A stretch of 64,000 nt of DNA, taken from NCBI RefSeq assembly GCF_001659605.2, contig NC_035164.2:6871622-6935621 (forward strand), written 5' to 3'. Source of the stretch: Manihot esculenta. Lineage: Eukaryota; Streptophyta; Magnoliopsida; Malpighiales; Euphorbiaceae. Below, one piece after another: positions 62,492-64,000 of this stretch; positions within the stretch are counted from its first letter, which is position 1, and the number at the start of each line of letters is the position of its first letter. The position numbers and the translations under genes are program-made. Below the pieces are notes generated by a model, which had not been told where the DNA came from, searched no databases, and saw only the letters and a program-made list of their open reading frames with translations.

Positions 62492-62500
62492 TTTATAATA

Positions 62501-63260
62501 TTATATTTTTAAAATAACTAACATTTTTTTAAAAAACAATTGTGCCATGCAAATTAAAAAAAAAAATATTTTCATGGCAAAAATATATTTTCATTTTTGA
62601 ATTATGTTAAAATTAACACATCTATGTTTCTTAGCTTTAAAAATGAATAATTTAATTAATATATTTTAACTTTGTCAAGAAATTTTTTATTTACTTTTTT
62701 TAATTATCGACGAAATATTAGTTTGATGAACAATTAAATAATTGACTTTTAAAAAATTAAAAATATGTATTAATTTTAATAATACAATAAATATAAATAA
62801 CTCGATTAATCCAAATAATTTAAACATTTTGATAAACTCACATTTATATCTTAAATTTTTAATTTTGAATAATTAAATCAAATATTTAAAACTTATTATC
62901 ATTTTATTCATGAAGTAAAATTAATTTTAATCAAAATTTGATATTGCTATCCTCTCATCATACTTGGCATTTTTATTATTTTTTAATTTATATTTTTTTA
63001 TTGACTAAAATAATCTAAACATTTTTATGGATTTACATTTATATTCCAACATTTTTAGTTTGTTGAGCAAAATAATCCAAACTTTTTAAAAAATTCACAT
63101 TTATATCTTAATCTTTCAATATTGAATAGTTGGAAAAATAATTATCAAAACACCTCTTTCGAAATATTTTTGGACTGAAAATTGTCAATATATTATATTA
63201 CATTGTTAATAGAGTCACCATTAGAGTATTTATAAAGAAAATACCTTATAAATTATGGAA
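62501..63260. other. AT-rich intergenic DNA
   Basis: No gene seen. Several similar phrases (AAACATTTTGATAAACTCACATTTATATCTTAA at 62822, AAACATTTTTATGGATTTACATTTATATTCCAA at 63017, and a third at 63079) form a diverged repeat of about 60-200 bp spacing. Confidence 0.5.
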
Positions 63261-63289
63261 AGATAAAAAATCAAATATTTTATATTTTA

Positions 63290-64000
63290 AGATGTAAATG
63301 TTATATTCTAAATAATAAAGAACATCTTGATAAGTTTGATGAAAAAGTTTTTGAATATATCTTTATTGGATATTCTTCCACAAGCAAAACTTATAGAATT
63401 TTTAATAAAAAATTTGATTGTTGAAAAATGTATCAATGTGATATTTGATTAATCTAAAAGAAAGATTCATGTGAAACAAATTTTTAGCAAAGAGAAAATA
63501 GATGAGAAAACAGTATATGAACAAATTGCCAAACCTCAAGCTGTTCACGGAGAAATTCTAAATGATGAAAGAACTGAAGAACAACAATCAATTATGAAAG
63601 ATTTACAAATTAATAATCAAGTTTATGAGAAACTTCCACAAAATTGGAGATATCATAAATATCATCTAAAAAAAGATATTATTGACAGTCCGAATCAAAA
63701 AATAATGACAAGAAATCAATTGAGAAGACATTTCGGTAATATTGCCTTCATTTCAAAATTAGAATCTAAATTTTTTTAAAAACTCAAAATGATAAAAGTT
63801 AGATCATTGCAATGTAAGAAGAAATGAATTAGTTTGAAAGAAACCAAGTTTGAAAACTTGTTTCAAAACCTAAAAATCAATCAATCTTAGTACTAAATGA
63901 GTTTTTCGAAACAAAATGGATGGAAGTGGAAATGTTGTTAGAAACAAAACTAAATTAGTAGCTCAATGATACAACCAAGAGAAAAGAATAGATTTTGATA
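63290..64000 (+). pseudogene. Ty1/copia polyprotein fragment running off the window
   Basis: Plus-strand blocks in order: KFDEKVFEYIFIGYSSTSKT with YRIFN (integrase C-terminal/GKGYLG-like area), then a linker frame at 63471-63779 ending QLRRHFGNIAFISKLE (start of the reverse-transcriptase region), then after a frame change the stretch that in copia elements leads to the first RT motifs (near 63900-64000, with Lys/Trp and QP-like codons). Several stops and shifts occur at 63422-63470 and after 63779. It probably continues beyond 64000. Unlike the copia piece at 9.5 kb it is on the plus strand and covers a different part of pol. Confidence 0.8.

Overview
The window is plant nuclear DNA. Its genes have many short introns with GT/AG borders, it holds plant-type U1 snRNA genes, and the intergenic DNA is very AT-rich and full of old transposons. 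The protein families and repeats suggest a woody eudicot, with Euphorbiaceae (Manihot/Hevea type) as a guess from repeat style that I could not check.

Layout. 1-3.3 kb: decayed LTR-retrotransposon DNA. 3.3-8.0 kb: a same-strand cluster of three full-length U1 snRNA genes plus a 3'-half U1 remnant; each full copy has an upstream sequence element and TATA box at the spacing plants use for RNA polymerase II snRNA genes. 8.8-12.5 kb: receptor-kinase and Ty1/copia debris, then a retroelement region with two tandem arrays between direct repeats. 15.8-18.75 kb: a broken two-domain nucleoside hydrolase gene, minus strand. 18.8-20.4 kb: CACTA-like ends and a long purine-rich tract. 21.99-29.6 kb: an intact 11-exon auxin response factor gene that encodes only the DNA-binding/dimerisation half; its sixth intron holds a 2.49-kb solo LTR with a 5-bp target duplication. 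33.8-36.7 kb: an intact 8-exon CPK24-like calcium-dependent protein kinase gene. 38.5-50.7 kb: an intact 15-exon ARIADNE (RBR) ubiquitin ligase gene on the minus strand, convergent with the kinase gene, with two hAT elements and one other inverted-repeat element in its introns. 52.36-60.26 kb: an endogenous pararetrovirus (Caulimoviridae) in two same-direction copies. One carries movement, coat, protease and truncated reverse-transcriptase regions broken by stops; the other is a 1.7-kb duplicate with an open movement-protein frame. 61.86-62.49 kb: a Mutator-like MITE with a 9-bp target duplication and a GAA-rich core. 63.3 kb to the end: a decayed Ty1/copia polyprotein.

The three working protein genes look like ordinary single-copy signalling genes (auxin response, calcium signalling, ubiquitination) and show no operon-like link. 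The least ordinary items are the ARF that stops after its dimerisation domain and has changed contact residues, the U1 cluster with graded promoter decay, and the two pararetrovirus copies that differ by only about 1%.
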